A DNA stretch of 64,000 nt from Rhodoblastus acidophilus (GCF_009720655.1 NZ_WNKS01000008.1:62001-126000), one strand, 5' to 3'; shown: positions 1-9,541, numbered from the stretch's first letter. Numbers and translations: made by a program. The notes: generated from the sequence alone by a model not told the origin.

Positions 1-2
1 CG

Positions 3-944
3 ACCTGGTTCAGCGGTTTCGCCCTGATCTGCATGATTTTTTGCGCGGAGCCGCGGCTCTATCTGATTGACCCCCAGCTTTGGAACGCCGCGCCCTGGGC
101 GGCGATCACCGTCGCGCTGGCGATGCTGCCGGCGGTGCTGCTCGTCTATGAAATCTTTTTCCGGCTGACGCGGCTCGAGGGCGACGCCGCGCTTTACAGC
201 CTGTTCGGCTTTTGCGCGGCGCTCTCGGTCCTCATCTGCCTGCTGTTCGCCGGACGCGCCGCCTTTCCGCTGATCGGCGCGAACCTCGCCACTTTGATGG
301 CCGGCAACATCGCTCACGTGATCGCCCCGGCGCAGCGCCGCAGGCTGAAAGCCCTGCGCGCGGGCGAGGCGCCGGACGAGGCCGACGCCAAAAAGGCGGG
401 CGCGCGCGCCCTGCACAACCAGTATCTCGCGCTGCCCGTGGTTTTTTTCATGCTCGCGGGCCATGCGCCGCTGCTGTTTTCCGGGCCGCATCGCATCGGC
501 GTCGCCATACTGGCGATCGGCGCCGGATTCTTGGTCCGCCGTTTTTTTCTGAAGCGCGCGCGGGGCGCCGGCTCCGAATGGGCGCTCGCAGCCGCCGCCG
601 CCCTGCTGCTGGTGGCGATGTTGGCGCTGGCTTGGCCAAAAGCCCCGGAGGAAAAGGCGGCGCTCTCAGCCGGACAGGCGATTTCGCAACTGGTTCGCCC
701 CGGCCCAGCGGCGGCGCACAGTCTGATCGAAGAGAAATGCGGCTGGTGCCATGCCGCCGCGCCCGCCTGGCCGGGTTTTTCGCGCCCGCCGGCCGGCCTC
801 GATTTTTCCGACCGCGCGACGGTCGAAAAAAACGCCGCGGCCATTTTGCGCGCGGCGGTCTTGAGTTCAGCCATGCCGCCGCCTGGCGCCGCCCCGCCGC
901 TCGACGACGAGGACAAGCTTTTGCTCTGGCGGGCGCTGCGGTGA
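3..944 (+). CDS. puuD: Urate hydroxylase PuuD, C-terminal part (5' end outside window)
   Basis: The frame is open from the first bases of the window, so this is the 3' part of a longer gene. Visible are several hydrophobic segments typical of the urate oxidase N-terminal membrane domain, then a C-terminal cytochrome c domain whose heme motif CGWCH is encoded near 739-753, followed by a short conserved helix rich in Met/Pro (AMPPPG) that could supply the axial Met. In the family, PuuD oxidises urate to 5-hydroxyisourate in the membrane and passes electrons to the respiratory chain through the fused heme domain. Other purine-degradation genes would be expected upstream but are not visible. Identification rests on domain order and motif; a different DUF989-cytochrome c protein is the alternative. 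Confidence 0.8.
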   Translation, partial: TWFSGFALICMIFCAEPRLYLIDPQLWNAAPWAAITVALAMLPAVLLVYEIFFRLTRLEGDAALYSLFGFCAALSVLICLLFAGRAAFPLIGANLATLMAGNIAHVIAPAQRRRLKALRAGEAPDEADAKKAGARALHNQYLALPVVFFMLAGHAPLLFSGPHRIGVAILAIGAGFLVRRFFLKRARGAGSEWALAAAAALLLVAMLALAWPKAPEEKAALSAGQAISQLVRPGPAAAHSLIEEKCGWCHAAAPAWPGFSRPPAGLDFSDRATVEKNAAAILRAAVLSSAMPPPGAAPPLDDEDKLLLWRALR

Positions 945-962
945 GGCGAGTGGAGGCCCTGT

Positions 963-1001
963 CCTTCTCCCCTTGCGGGAGAAGGTGGCCCCGAAGGGGC
1001 C
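963..1001. repeat. Two adjacent small hairpins in the puuD-GST gap
   Basis: Two back-to-back inverted repeats follow puuD: CTTCTCCC/GGGAGAAG (about 964-984) and GGCCCC-GAA-GGGGCC (987-1001). This resembles a widespread intergenic palindromic element of alphaproteobacteria. It may also serve as a terminator for puuD, although no clear T-tract follows. Confidence 0.6.
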
Positions 1002-1030
1002 GGATGAGGGGTTCGTCCTGCTGCGAAGCG

Positions 1031-1136
1031 CTAGAGCGTTTTCGAGCGAAGCGGATGCCGGTTCGTGTGAAGAAAACGCGTCAAAACAAGAATCTAGAGC
1101 TTTTTCATGTGTCCATGAAACGTGAAAAAGCGCTAG
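1031..1136 (+). repeat. Dispersed intergenic repeat, family 1, copy A (full length)
   Basis: A roughly 106-bp element with CTAGAGCG at one end and a near inverse AGCGCTAG at the other. A second full copy lies at 32847-32951, and half-length copies lie at 5898-5954 and 39970-40031. The right-hand CTAG contains the TAG stop codon of the minus-strand GST gene, so the element abuts the reading frame exactly. The inner hairpin TTTTTCATG...CATGAAA could end transcription. Confidence 0.85.
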
Positions 1137-1789
1137 AACTCGACGTCGAGTTCTTCCATCTCCTCCGGCTCGACTTTCGCGCCTTCGGCCCATTCGATCA
1201 TGGGCGCCCAATTCAAGATATGGTCGCGATAGCCCGCCGCATCCGAATCCAGCGCCACGTGATAGGTGGCGAAGCGCGAGCACACCGGCGCGAACATGGC
1301 GTCGGCGACGGTCGGCTTGGCGCCGAACAGGAACGGGCCGCCATAATGGTCGAGGCATTCGCGAAAGATTTGCGTGATGCGCGCGATGTCGGGCTTGGCG
1401 CCCGACCAGATGCGGAAATTGGGGAAATCCCCCTTGATGTTCATCGGCAGGGCCGAGCGCAGATTGGCGAAGCCCGAGTGCATTTCACCCGACACGGCGC
1501 GGTTGTGGCTGCGCGCGGCGCGGTCCGCGGGCAGGAGGCCGGCCTTGGGGCAAATTTCCACGAGATATTCGGCGATGGCCAGCGTGTCCCAGACATGCAC
1601 GCCGTGATGGTCGAGCGCCGGCGTGCGGAACGAGGGCGACAGCAACAGCAGTTCGGCGCGCGCGTCGGCGTCGTCGATCGGCACGCGCCGCTCCTCGAAA
1701 TCGAGCCCGGCTATCTTGCACAGAAGCCATCCGCGCAGGGACCAGGAGGAATAGTTCTTGCTGCTGATGGTCAGGACCGCTTTGGGCAT
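1133..1789 (-). CDS. Glutathione S-transferase family protein
   Basis: A 218-residue protein of usual cytosolic GST length. The N-terminal thioredoxin-like half begins with a beta strand and the SSKNYSSWSLRGW segment, where the active-site Ser/Tyr normally lies. The cis-Pro region follows (FRTPAL, around residue 55), then the ILE-equivalent segment DTLAIAEYL that binds the gamma-glutamyl group. The C-terminal helical half contains the usual N-capping box region (KPTVADAMFAP). Such enzymes conjugate or isomerise electrophiles with glutathione in the cytoplasm; the substrate cannot be read from sequence. It is a single gene between puuD and phaZ. Its TAG stop codon is provided by the terminal CTAG of an intergenic repeat. 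Confidence 0.9.
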   Translation of the reverse strand: MPKAVLTISSKNYSSWSLRGWLLCKIAGLDFEERRVPIDDADARAELLLLSPSFRTPALDHHGVHVWDTLAIAEYLVEICPKAGLLPADRAARSHNRAVSGEMHSGFANLRSALPMNIKGDFPNFRIWSGAKPDIARITQIFRECLDHYGGPFLFGAKPTVADAMFAPVCSRFATYHVALDSDAAGYRDHILNWAPMIEWAEGAKVEPEEMEELDVEF

Positions 1790-2000
1790 TGTCTCGCTCC
1801 CTGCCCGGCGAAGTTAAAGCAGGCGTTCCGTGCAAGCAATCCGCAAATTGCGTCCGCCGATGATCCGGGAAGACCGCAAGCGCTTGCGGCTTCGCCATTA
1901 GCCATTGGTATGCGACCATCTGTCAATTGTGACGCTTTTGCCTTGCAACAAAGATGCTAAGCTCCCGGTCCTCGGGTCGCGAGAAGGGAAACGTCCGCAT

Positions 2001-3209
2001 ATGCTGTATCGCGCTTATCAAGCCCAGTCCGACCTCATGGCGCCGGTCAAGGCCTATGCGCGGCTGGCGCTGGGAATGCTGAACGGGCATGCGGACGCCA
2101 ATCCCCTGCTGCGCAACATCACGGCCGCCTACGAGATGGTGGAGCGCGCCGGCCTCACCCACGACCGCCCGCCCTATGGCGTGAAAAGCGTGCCGGTCGG
2201 CAATGCGGACCTGGAGATCGTCGAGGAGGCGGCTCTGGTCACGCCCTTCGCCACGCTGCTGCATTTCCGCAAGGATGTGGCGACGCCGCAGCCCCGCGTC
2301 CTGGTGATCGCGCCGCTGTCGGGCCATTTCGCCACGCTGTTGCGCTCGACCGTGCGCACGCTTTTGTCCGATCATGACGTCTATATCACCGACTGGCACA
2401 ACGCCCGCGACGTGAGCCTGGAGGACGGCCGGTTCGGCTTCGACGAATATGTCGCGCATGTGATCCGCTTCCTCGAACATATCGGCCCCGGCGCCCATAT
2501 CCTCGCGGTGTGCCAGCCCTGCGTGCAGGCCTTGGTGGCCGCCGCCGTGATGGCGGAGGACGACAATCCGGCGCAACCGGCCTCGATGACGCTGATGGCC
2601 GGGCCGATCGACACGCGCATCGCGCCGACCAAGGTCAACGACCTCGCCCGCGAAAAACCCATGTCCTGGTTCGAGAGCAATCTCATCGCCCGGGTGCCCT
2701 GGCGCTACAAGGGCGCGCGCCGGCGCGTCTATCCCGGTTTCATCCAGCTCTCCGCCTTCATGGCGATGAACATTGATCGCCATGTGAAGGCGCATGTCGA
2801 CCTGTTCCACAATCTCGCCGGCGGCGAAGTGGAAAAGGCGAACCAGACCAAGGCTTTTTACGACGAATATTTCGCCGTGCTCGATCTGCCCGCGGAATTT
2901 TATCTGGAAACCGTGCAATGGGTGTTCCAGGACCACCAGTTGCCGCTGGGAACGCTGCAATACAAGGGCCGGACGGTGAACACCAAGGCGATCCGCAAGA
3001 CGGCGCTGCTCACGGTGGAAGGCGAGCGCGACGACATTTGCGCCGTGGGCCAGACCATGGCGGCGCACGATCTCGCCTCGAGCCTGAAACCGTTTCGCAA
3101 GCGGCACCACCTCCAGGCCGGCGTCGGCCATTACGGCGTGTTCAGCGGCAAGAAGTGGGAAAATCAGGTCTATCCGATCGTCCGCAACATGATCCTGCAG
3201 AACGATTGA
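2001..3209 (+). CDS. phaZ: Intracellular polyhydroxyalkanoate (PHB) depolymerase
   Basis: A 402-residue alpha/beta-hydrolase that matches the intracellular PhaZ1 type: no signal peptide, N-terminal YRAYQAQSDLMAP motif, and a Cys-based nucleophile region CQPC at residues 171-174 in place of the Ser lipase box. Likely catalytic Asp and His lie in VEGERDD and in the C-terminal GVGHYGVFSG segment. It degrades native PHB granules to 3-hydroxybutyrate oligomers for carbon and energy reuse. The ATG at 2001 follows a GAGAAGGG ribosome-binding sequence at 1981-1988; a longer frame reaching to 1905 starts in non-conserved sequence. No phaA/B/C genes are in the window. A 3-hydroxybutyrate-chain depolymerase is a confident call; the exact chain-length preference is not. 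Confidence 0.9.
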   Translation: MLYRAYQAQSDLMAPVKAYARLALGMLNGHADANPLLRNITAAYEMVERAGLTHDRPPYGVKSVPVGNADLEIVEEAALVTPFATLLHFRKDVATPQPRVLVIAPLSGHFATLLRSTVRTLLSDHDVYITDWHNARDVSLEDGRFGFDEYVAHVIRFLEHIGPGAHILAVCQPCVQALVAAAVMAEDDNPAQPASMTLMAGPIDTRIAPTKVNDLAREKPMSWFESNLIARVPWRYKGARRRVYPGFIQLSAFMAMNIDRHVKAHVDLFHNLAGGEVEKANQTKAFYDEYFAVLDLPAEFYLETVQWVFQDHQLPLGTLQYKGRTVNTKAIRKTALLTVEGERDDICAVGQTMAAHDLASSLKPFRKRHHLQAGVGHYGVFSGKKWENQVYPIVRNMILQND

Positions 3210-3252
3210 GGGGCGCCGCCCTGGCGGGGCGACGCTTTGATCACCCGCATCG

Positions 3253-4959
3253 TTACGCCGCGCGGACCGACGTCAGGAATCTGTGAACCTCTTCCTGGAG
3301 CATGTCAGACTCTGCGGCGAGGCGGCCCGCCGAGTTCAACACTTGCATCGAGGCTTCCGAGGAATTCGAAGCGGCCTGCGCCACCCCGGCGATGTTGTTC
3401 GACACCTCCGCCGTGCCGGCGGACGCCTGGGAGACGCTGCGGGCGATTTCGTCGGTCGCCGCGCCCTGCTGCTCGACCGCCGTGGCGATCGAGGCGGAAA
3501 TCTGGTCCATCCGTTGGATCGTTTCCGTGATGTCGCCGATCGCTTTGGTGGACTCCGCGGTCGCGCCCTGGATCTGCTCGACCTGGGCCGAAATTTCCGC
3601 AGCGGCTTTCGCCGTCTGCTCGGCGAGCGTCTTCACCTCGTTGGCGACGACCGCAAACCCCTTGCCGGCTTCGCCCGCGCGCGCCGCCTCGATGGTGGCG
3701 TTCAGGGCCAGCAGGTTGGTTTGTCCGGCGATGGTCGAGATCAGCCCGACGAAGTCGCCGATATTCTTGGCGCCCTCCGACAGACGCGACACTTTTGCGG
3801 CGGCGCCCTCGGCGTCGCGCGCCGCCGACGCGGCGATGGTCGCGGATTCGTTGACGCGTTGACCGATCTCGGCCACCGAAGCGGACAGCTCCTCAGCCGC
3901 CGAAGCCGCGGTCTGGACATTGGCGGAGGCCTGCCCGGACGCCGAGGCCACCGCCAGCGATTGCTGGCTGGTCTGTTCGGCCGCAGCGGACATGGTTTGC
4001 GCCGCGGTCTGCAACTCGGTCGCCGCCGATGAAACAGCGCCGATGGCGCCCTCCGTCACGCGCTCGAAATCCCGGATCAAGCGATCGATCCGCTCGGCCC
4101 GCTGGCGGCGCAGAGAATCCTGCTCGGCCTGGGCCTGCTCCAACTTGCGGCGCTCGACGGCATGCTCTTGAAACACGCTCAGGGCGCGCGCGAGATCGCC
4201 GATATCATCGGTGAGGGTCGTGTGGGGAATCACGACGTCCAGTTGGTCGTTCGCGAGCAAGGCGACGCTCTTGTTGACGTCGCCAAGCGGCCTGAACAGA
4301 CGGTTGAAGGCGATCGCGCCGAGCACGGACAGAATGACCAAGGCCAAGGTCGCGGCGATGACTATTCCTTTCATCAGGTTCTGGCGCGTTTCGACGAAAT
4401 ATTTCTTCTCGACGCCGACGAAGAGAACGCCAATGACCTTGCCGCCCGGGTCGAACACGGGGTCGTATTGCGTGTAATAAGGCCGCCCGAACAGCGTCGC
4501 CTCGCCGCGGAACATCCGCCCGGCCATCAATGCGGCGAATGCCGGGTGTTCTTGCCCCAGCATCGTGCCGACGGCGCGCTCGCCCTTTTCGTTCGTGATC
4601 GACGTCGTGCGACGGACGAAATCGCCCTGAGCGTCATCCCGGAGGAAAACAGTGGCGACGCCCCCCGTCACCGTCGAAACCTTGTCGACGACATCGTGGT
4701 CCTTGAAGTCCGGCATCCGCTGCGTCTGGACCTTTCGCACCACGCCATCAATGATTTCAACGGTTTCATTGGCGCCCACGTCCGCAAATGCGGTCGCGAT
4801 GACCCGCGATTGCAGCTTGAGGTCCTCGTTCAGCTTGGCGTCGAGACTTTCCGAGGCGAGCCACATGACGGACGCCGTCACTGCGGCCGCGACCAGGGCG
4901 AGGCCCGGAACAAATAGGGCCAGCGCCTTGCCGCGCAGGTGAAGTTTTGGAAGAGTCAT
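3253..4959 (-). CDS. Methyl-accepting chemotaxis protein with Cache sensor, HAMP and signalling domains
   Basis: A 568-residue transmembrane chemoreceptor. Domain order: TM1 at about 12-34, a periplasmic Cache3/Cache2-type sensor (about 40-190) with [27 protein letters not shown]2 at about 197-217, HAMP to about 270, then a long cytoplasmic coiled coil with the highly conserved hairpin tip ([20 protein letters not shown] is visible). It senses a periplasmic small molecule or redox/pH cue and controls CheA kinase. No CheR-docking pentapeptide is present at the C-terminus and no che genes are adjacent, so it is an orphan receptor. The ligand is unknown. Convergent with phaZ, 43 bp apart. Confidence 0.93.
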   Translation of the reverse strand: MTLPKLHLRGKALALFVPGLALVAAAVTASVMWLASESLDAKLNEDLKLQSRVIATAFADVGANETVEIIDGVVRKVQTQRMPDFKDHDVVDKVSTVTGGVATVFLRDDAQGDFVRRTTSITNEKGERAVGTMLGQEHPAFAALMAGRMFRGEATLFGRPYYTQYDPVFDPGGKVIGVLFVGVEKKYFVETRQNLMKGIVIAATLALVILSVLGAIAFNRLFRPLGDVNKSVALLANDQLDVVIPHTTLTDDIGDLARALSVFQEHAVERRKLEQAQAEQDSLRRQRAERIDRLIRDFERVTEGAIGAVSSAATELQTAAQTMSAAAEQTSQQSLAVASASGQASANVQTAASAAEELSASVAEIGQRVNESATIAASAARDAEGAAAKVSRLSEGAKNIGDFVGLISTIAGQTNLLALNATIEAARAGEAGKGFAVVANEVKTLAEQTAKAAAEISAQVEQIQGATAESTKAIGDITETIQRMDQISASIATAVEQQGAATDEIARSVSQASAGTAEVSNNIAGVAQAASNSSEASMQVLNSAGRLAAESDMLQEEVHRFLTSVRAA

Positions 4960-5037
4960 GAAGGGCGTCTCGGGTTGCTCGCCGCAAGGTTGCGCGAAAC
5001 AACGGACTCAACCTAGGCGAGACAATTGAATCAACTC

Positions 5038-5895
5038 TTAAAATTGCGTCCCCATCCGCTCGCCCAGCATCGCCCGGGCGTCCGCGGCCGTGACGCCGCC
5101 CTCGCGCAGCGCGTGAAGGGTTTTGGAGCCCTTGCTCTTCGCCAGTTTCTTGCCGTCCTCGTCCAGCACCAACCGGTGATGGCGATAGTCGGGGGTGGGC
5201 AAGCCGAGCAGGGCTTGAAGCAAGACATGCAGGCCGGTCGCCGCTTCGAGGTCGGCGCCGCGCACCACGTCGGTCACCCCCTGCGCGGCATCGTCATGGA
5301 CGCAGGCGAGGTGATAGGAGGCGGGGACGTCGCGGCGGCCGATCACCGCGTCGCCCCACAGCGCGGCGCGCGCGGTCATGACCTGCGGCGTGTCGCCCTC
5401 GAAAAATTCGCGGTAGGTCAGCGGACGCTCGATCTCCGCCAGCGCCCGCGCCATGTCGAGGCGCACGGCGAATTTTTCCCCCGCAGCGATTTTTTGCGCG
5501 CGCACATCGGGCGTCATGTCGCGGCACGAGCCGGGATAGAGCGGCGCGCCGTCGGGATCGCGCGCGCCTGCCGCCTTCGCGGCGATGGCGCCCCGCGTGC
5601 AGAAACAGGGATAGGCCAGCCCGCGCGCCAGCAAGCCGTCGAGCAGCGCCCGGTAGGCGCCAAAAAACCCCGACTGCCGGCGCTCGGGGCGCGGCCAGTC
5701 GAGGCCAAGCCATTGCAAATCCTCACGCGCCGCCTGTTCGAACTGAGGTTTTGAGCGCTCGCGGTCGATATCTTCGATGCGCAGCAGGAAAAGCCCGCCA
5801 TGGGCGCGCGCCAGCCTCGCGTTCATCAGCGCGGAATAAGCGTGGCCCAGATGCAGGAACCCGTTGGGCGAGGGCGCGAAACGACAGATCAACAT
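5038..5895 (-). CDS. gluQ: Glutamyl-Q tRNA(Asp) synthetase
   Basis: A 285-residue truncated GluRS paralogue that lacks the anticodon-binding domain, as is typical of GluQRS. The class I signature is present: HLGH at residues 15-18, RIEDIDRERS for glutamate/tRNA contacts, a Cys-rich zinc site (CFC...GSC), and a KMSKS equivalent KLAKSKGS near residue 255. It glutamylates queuosine at the wobble position of tRNA-Asp. The start at 5895 is chosen because the reading frame further upstream (to 5934) is simply translation of an intergenic repeat (5898-5954). That repeat comes within 2 bp of the ATG, so the native promoter and ribosome-binding site are either carried by the repeat or displaced. Confidence 0.93.
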   Translation of the reverse strand: MLICRFAPSPNGFLHLGHAYSALMNARLARAHGGLFLLRIEDIDRERSKPQFEQAAREDLQWLGLDWPRPERRQSGFFGAYRALLDGLLARGLAYPCFCTRGAIAAKAAGARDPDGAPLYPGSCRDMTPDVRAQKIAAGEKFAVRLDMARALAEIERPLTYREFFEGDTPQVMTARAALWGDAVIGRRDVPASYHLACVHDDAAQGVTDVVRGADLEAATGLHVLLQALLGLPTPDYRHHRLVLDEDGKKLAKSKGSKTLHALREGGVTAADARAMLGERMGTQF

Positions 5896-5897
5896 GT

Positions 5898-5954
5898 TTT
5901 TGTCTTGACGCGTTGTCTTCACGCGAACCGGCATCCACTTCGCTCGAAAGCGCT
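5898..5954 (-). repeat. Dispersed intergenic repeat, family 1, copy C (half length)
   Basis: The sequence is the reverse complement of the left half of copy A (shared core: GCGGATGCCGGTTCGCGTGA and ACGCGTCAA). It fills almost the entire gap between gluQ and the upstream DUF1674 gene, ending 1-2 bp from the start codon of the former and from the TGA stop codon of the latter. Confidence 0.8.
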
Positions 5955-5955
5955 A

Positions 5956-6174
5956 TCAGAAATCGCTGGCTATGCCCTTGCGCTCCCAGTCGCCGTAGCG
6001 CACCGGCTCAGGCCCGGACGGCCCGCAAAATTCCGGGGGACGCTCCGGCGCGGGCGGCGCGTTGCGGCGGCGCTCCTCGGCCTCGGCGAGCGCGCGCTGC
6101 GCCTCGGGCGAGATTTTCTTCGCCGCGACAGGCTGTTCGTCACTTGCTGGCCGCGCATCGCTCATTTTATTCAA
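5956..6174 (-). CDS. DUF1674 / SdhAF4-like protein
   Basis: A 72-residue protein with a charged, low-complexity N-terminal half and the family's diagnostic C-terminus, here GPEPVRYGDWERKGIASDF. In mitochondria the homologue (SDHAF4) binds flavinylated SdhA and helps assemble succinate dehydrogenase; a similar role for the bacterial protein is inference from homology. An alternative ATG lies 3 codons in (6165). It is divergent from rsmB and lies upstream of gluQ on the same strand; the 60-bp gap between it and gluQ is filled by a repeat. Confidence 0.85.
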   Translation of the reverse strand: MNKMSDARPASDEQPVAAKKISPEAQRALAEAEERRRNAPPAPERPPEFCGPSGPEPVRYGDWERKGIASDF

Positions 6175-6253
6175 CCCATCGCTGTGATAGACAGAATTTC
6201 GGCCGATTCATAATGGAAACCCGCCGGCGCGCAACTCCCACCAATACGAGCGC

Positions 6254-7675
6254 ATGATCAGAGACAAGGCAAGTTTCGGCCGACCCAAGACGGGTCCGGG
6301 AAAAACGGGTCCGGGCAGGACCAAACCGCAGACCGCCGAACAGGCCGCCGCCGAGGCGCTGGCCCATCCCGGCCTCGCCGCGCGCGTGGCCGCCGCCGCC
6401 ATCATCGGCGACGTCATCCAGGGCGGCCATACGCTGGACGAAAAATTCGCCGCCGAGGCCGCGCCGTCGCGGCTGGCCGGCCTCGCCGAGCGCGACAAGG
6501 GCCTCGCCCGCTCGATCGCCACCGCCGCGCTGCGCCGGCTCGGCACCATCCGGCTGGCGCTGAGCCAATTGGTGGAAAAAGGCCTGCCGCGCAATTGCGC
6601 GTCGCTCGAATGGATTCTCATCGCCGGCTCCGCGCAAATCCTGTTCCTCGACATTCCCGACCATGCGGCGGTCGATCTCGCCGTGCGCGCCGCCCGGCTC
6701 GATACGAAAAGCGCCGGATTCGCCAATCTGGTCAACGGCGTGCTGCGCAATCTGATCCGCCGGCGCGACGAGTTTTTGGAGCAGTCCGACCCGCTGGAAG
6801 ACGACACGCCGCATTGGCTGGCGGCGCGCTGGCGGCGGGTCTATGGCGAGGAGCGCGCCCAAAAAATCGCGGCCGCGCATCGCGACGAGCCGACCCTCGA
6901 CCTCACCGTGAAGAGCGACGCGCAGGCCTGGGCCGAAAAACTCGGCGGGCGCGTGCTGCCGACTGGCTCCGTGCGGCTGGCGGCGCATACGCCGATTCCC
7001 GAACTGCCCGGATTTTCGGAGGGCGAATGGTGGGTGCAGGACGCCTCCGCCGCCCTGCCCGCGCGCGTGCTCGCGGTCAAGCCGGGCGAACGCGTGCTCG
7101 ATCTGTGCGCCGCGCCCGGCGGCAAGACCGCGCAGCTCGCCAGCGCCGGCGCCAAGGTGACCGCGCTCGACCGTTCCGCCGAACGGCTCAAAATTCTCGC
7201 GGCCAATCTCACCCGGCTGCAACTGGAAGCGTCCGTCGCCGTCGGCGACGCCGCGCAGTTCAAGGCGGAGCCGTTCGACGCCATTCTGGTGGACGCCCCC
7301 TGCTCCGCCACCGGCACGGCCCGACGCTGCCCGGACGTGCCCTGGATCAAGAAGCCGGGCGACATTTCGGCGCTCGCCGCCATCCAGGCGCGCATTCTCG
7401 ACCACGCCCTGACCCTGCTCAAACGCGGCGGGCGGCTGGTCTATTGCACCTGCTCGCTTGAGCCCGAAGAGGGCGAGGCGCAGATCGCCGCGCTGCTGCG
7501 GCGCAATCCCGACGTCTCCCACGAAAGGATCGATCCCGTGGCGCTCGGTCTGCCGGCGCAAGCCGCGACCCCCGACGGCGACCTGCGCCTGCTGCCGGAC
7601 CTGCTGCCCGATCCCGATCCGCGCCAGCGCGGGCTCGACGGGTTTTTCATCGCAAGCCTGAAAAAACTCGGTTAG
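6254..7675 (+). CDS. rsmB: RsmB/NOP-family 16S rRNA cytosine-C5 methyltransferase
   Basis: A 473-residue protein. The N-terminal NusB-like RNA-binding domain occupies about residues 25-170 and the Rossmann methyltransferase about 210-470. The SAM-binding motif LDLCAAPGGKTAQLA, the VDAPCSATGTARR motif IV with one Cys, and the LVYCTCSLEPEEGE motif VI with the catalytic Cys are all visible. It is expected to form m5C967-type modification in 16S rRNA. It is followed on the same strand by the heparinase-like gene, and purH would normally be next; this order is one I recall from related genomes. A basic Lys/Gly-rich N-terminal tail precedes the NusB domain. Confidence 0.92.
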   Translation: MIRDKASFGRPKTGPGKTGPGRTKPQTAEQAAAEALAHPGLAARVAAAAIIGDVIQGGHTLDEKFAAEAAPSRLAGLAERDKGLARSIATAALRRLGTIRLALSQLVEKGLPRNCASLEWILIAGSAQILFLDIPDHAAVDLAVRAARLDTKSAGFANLVNGVLRNLIRRRDEFLEQSDPLEDDTPHWLAARWRRVYGEERAQKIAAAHRDEPTLDLTVKSDAQAWAEKLGGRVLPTGSVRLAAHTPIPELPGFSEGEWWVQDASAALPARVLAVKPGERVLDLCAAPGGKTAQLASAGAKVTALDRSAERLKILAANLTRLQLEASVAVGDAAQFKAEPFDAILVDAPCSATGTARRCPDVPWIKKPGDISALAAIQARILDHALTLLKRGGRLVYCTCSLEPEEGEAQIAALLRRNPDVSHERIDPVALGLPAQAATPDGDLRLLPDLLPDPDPRQRGLDGFFIASLKKLG

Positions 7676-7723
7676 GCGGGATTTCCGAATAGGGGCTGCC
7701 GGTTTTCGGATAAGAATCCTGCT
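7676..7723 (+). repeat. Dispersed palindromic repeat, family 2, copy 1
   Basis: About 48 bp just after the rsmB stop codon, containing CCGGTTTTCGGA flanked by GGATTTCC and AATCCTGCT. The reverse complement, with a handful of mismatches, is at 31023-31070 after lepA. The GGATTTCCGAA/TTCGGATAAGAATCC ends can pair. It may act as a transcription end or mRNA-stability element. Confidence 0.7.
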
Positions 7724-7849
7724 CAACCCAAAAGGCTAATCGTGAAATCGTTGGCGAACCAACGGTTTCATGATTAACGCCTCCTTAAGATTCATCGGCG
7801 AACGTGTGGCGTTGGGCAAACCCGTCCTACGTCTTGAGTTCCAAAGCCT

Positions 7850-9541
7850 TTGACGCAAACGAGCGCCCCCGCCACCCTCGTCCTTCTGCGCCTGCTCGCC
7901 GGGCGCGGGGCCAGGAGGGCGCGCGCCGCGCTGATGGCGCCCCTGCATCTCGTGTCGCGGTGGGGCGCGCCGGCCCCGGAACGGCTTCTCATCGCGCCGC
8001 AGGACATCCGCACCGGCGACGCCACCATCGCCGCCGACATTTATGCGGGTTTCTTCACCTTCGCCGGAAAAATCGTCGACAGCCGCGGGGTCTCGCCCTT
8101 CGCGCTGAAACCGCCGTCCGCGGAATGGGCGCGCATTCTGTATGGCTTCAGCTGGCTGCGCCATTTGCGCGCGGCGGATTCGGCGCTGGCGCGCGCCAAC
8201 GCCCGCGCGCTGGTCAAGGAATTCATCGCGTTGTTGGGACAACCCTCGGCGCATCCGGCCTGGCGCCCCGATGTGGTCGCGCGCCGCGCCCTGTCGTGGC
8301 TCAGCCAGTCGCCCATGCTGCTGGAGAACGTCGAATACGAGGATTACCGGCGTTTTATTGACGTGCTCGTCGAGGGCCATAAGCGGCTGCGGCGCTGTCT
8401 CGACGTCGGGCTCTCCGGCGAGACGCAGCTGCTCGCGGCGACGGCCATGACCTCGTTCGCGCTGTGCTCGCAGGGCGCGGCGCCGCAGTTGAAAGCCGCC
8501 TCCGCCGCCTTGGCGGAGCAGCTCAAGCTGCAAGTCCTGCCCGATGGCGGGCCGCTGTCGCGCAATCCGCAAACCCTTGTTGACCTGCTGTTCGAGCTGC
8601 TGCCGCTGCGCCAGGCTTTTGCCGCGCGCGGTTTGCCGCCCCCCGATGATCTGCTGAACGCCATCGACCGGATGACTCCCGCCCTGCGCATGTTCCGCCA
8701 CGGCGACGGGTCTCTCGCCTTGTTCAACGGCATGAGCGTCACCGCGCCCGACCGCGTCGCCACCCTGCTGGCCTATCAGGATTCGCGCTCGGCGGCGCTC
8801 GTCAGCGCCCCGCATGCGGGCTACCAGCGGCTTGCGGCCGGCGAAAGCCTTGCGATCGTCGATGTCGGGGCGCCGCCGCCGCCGCTGTTTTCGCGCAACG
8901 CCCATGCGGGTTGCCTGTCGTTCGAATATTCGCTGGGGCGCGACCGCGTGGTGGTCAATTGCGGCGCGCCCAATCGCCACCGGGCCGACCTGCGCGCCAC
9001 CGCGCGCCTGACCGCCGCCCACTCCACCCTGACGCTCGACAACACCTCCTCCTGCATCATCGCCGGCCGACACGGCCTCGAGCGCAAATTCGAAGGCGAA
9101 ATTCTTTTCGGGCCCACCGTCGCCTGCGAGCGCGAGGAGCGGCCGGAGGAAATCGCGGTCACGGCGAGTCACGACGGCTATCTCAAGCGTTTCGGCCTGC
9201 GGCACGAACGCCGGCTGGCCCTGAGCGCCGACGGCGCGGTGCTGCGCGGCCGCGACCGCCTTATCGGCGCCGGCGACCCGCCCGACATTCCCTATGCCCT
9301 GCGCTTCCACCTCCATCCGCGCATCGCCGCCTCGGCCCTGTACAATGGGCGGGGGGCGCTGCTGGTCGGGGCCGAGGGGGTTTTGGCGTTCGAGGCCGGG
9401 GGGCTGCCGGTTTCCATCGAAGAGAGCATTTTTTTCGCCGCGCCCGAGGGCCCGCGCCCCTGCGCCCAACTGGTGATCCACGGCCATGCTTCCGATATCG
9501 CCGAGGTGTCGTGGTCGTTCCGCAAGCAGGGCGGCGCGTAG
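7850..9541 (+). CDS. Heparinase II/III-family protein
   Basis: A 563-residue protein with an N-terminal helical toroid region (about 1-310) and a C-terminal beta-sandwich (about 330-555) carrying the family's conserved stretch around residues 355-400 (HAGCLSFEYSLGRDRVVVNC) and the segment TAAHSTLTLDN. Family members are polysaccharide lyases, but this alphaproteobacterial subgroup next to rsmB and purH is a conserved housekeeping neighbour whose substrate is not established. There is no clear signal peptide; the N-terminus is basic. The ATG at 7850 has no strong Shine-Dalgarno sequence. The stop codon at 9539-9541 marks the left edge of the AT-richer insert. Confidence 0.85.
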   Translation: MTQTSAPATLVLLRLLAGRGARRARAALMAPLHLVSRWGAPAPERLLIAPQDIRTGDATIAADIYAGFFTFAGKIVDSRGVSPFALKPPSAEWARILYGFSWLRHLRAADSALARANARALVKEFIALLGQPSAHPAWRPDVVARRALSWLSQSPMLLENVEYEDYRRFIDVLVEGHKRLRRCLDVGLSGETQLLAATAMTSFALCSQGAAPQLKAASAALAEQLKLQVLPDGGPLSRNPQTLVDLLFELLPLRQAFAARGLPPPDDLLNAIDRMTPALRMFRHGDGSLALFNGMSVTAPDRVATLLAYQDSRSAALVSAPHAGYQRLAAGESLAIVDVGAPPPPLFSRNAHAGCLSFEYSLGRDRVVVNCGAPNRHRADLRATARLTAAHSTLTLDNTSSCIIAGRHGLERKFEGEILFGPTVACEREERPEEIAVTASHDGYLKRFGLRHERRLALSADGAVLRGRDRLIGAGDPPDIPYALRFHLHPRIAASALYNGRGALLVGAEGVLAFEAGGLPVSIEESIFFAAPEGPRPCAQLVIHGHASDIAEVSWSFRKQGGA

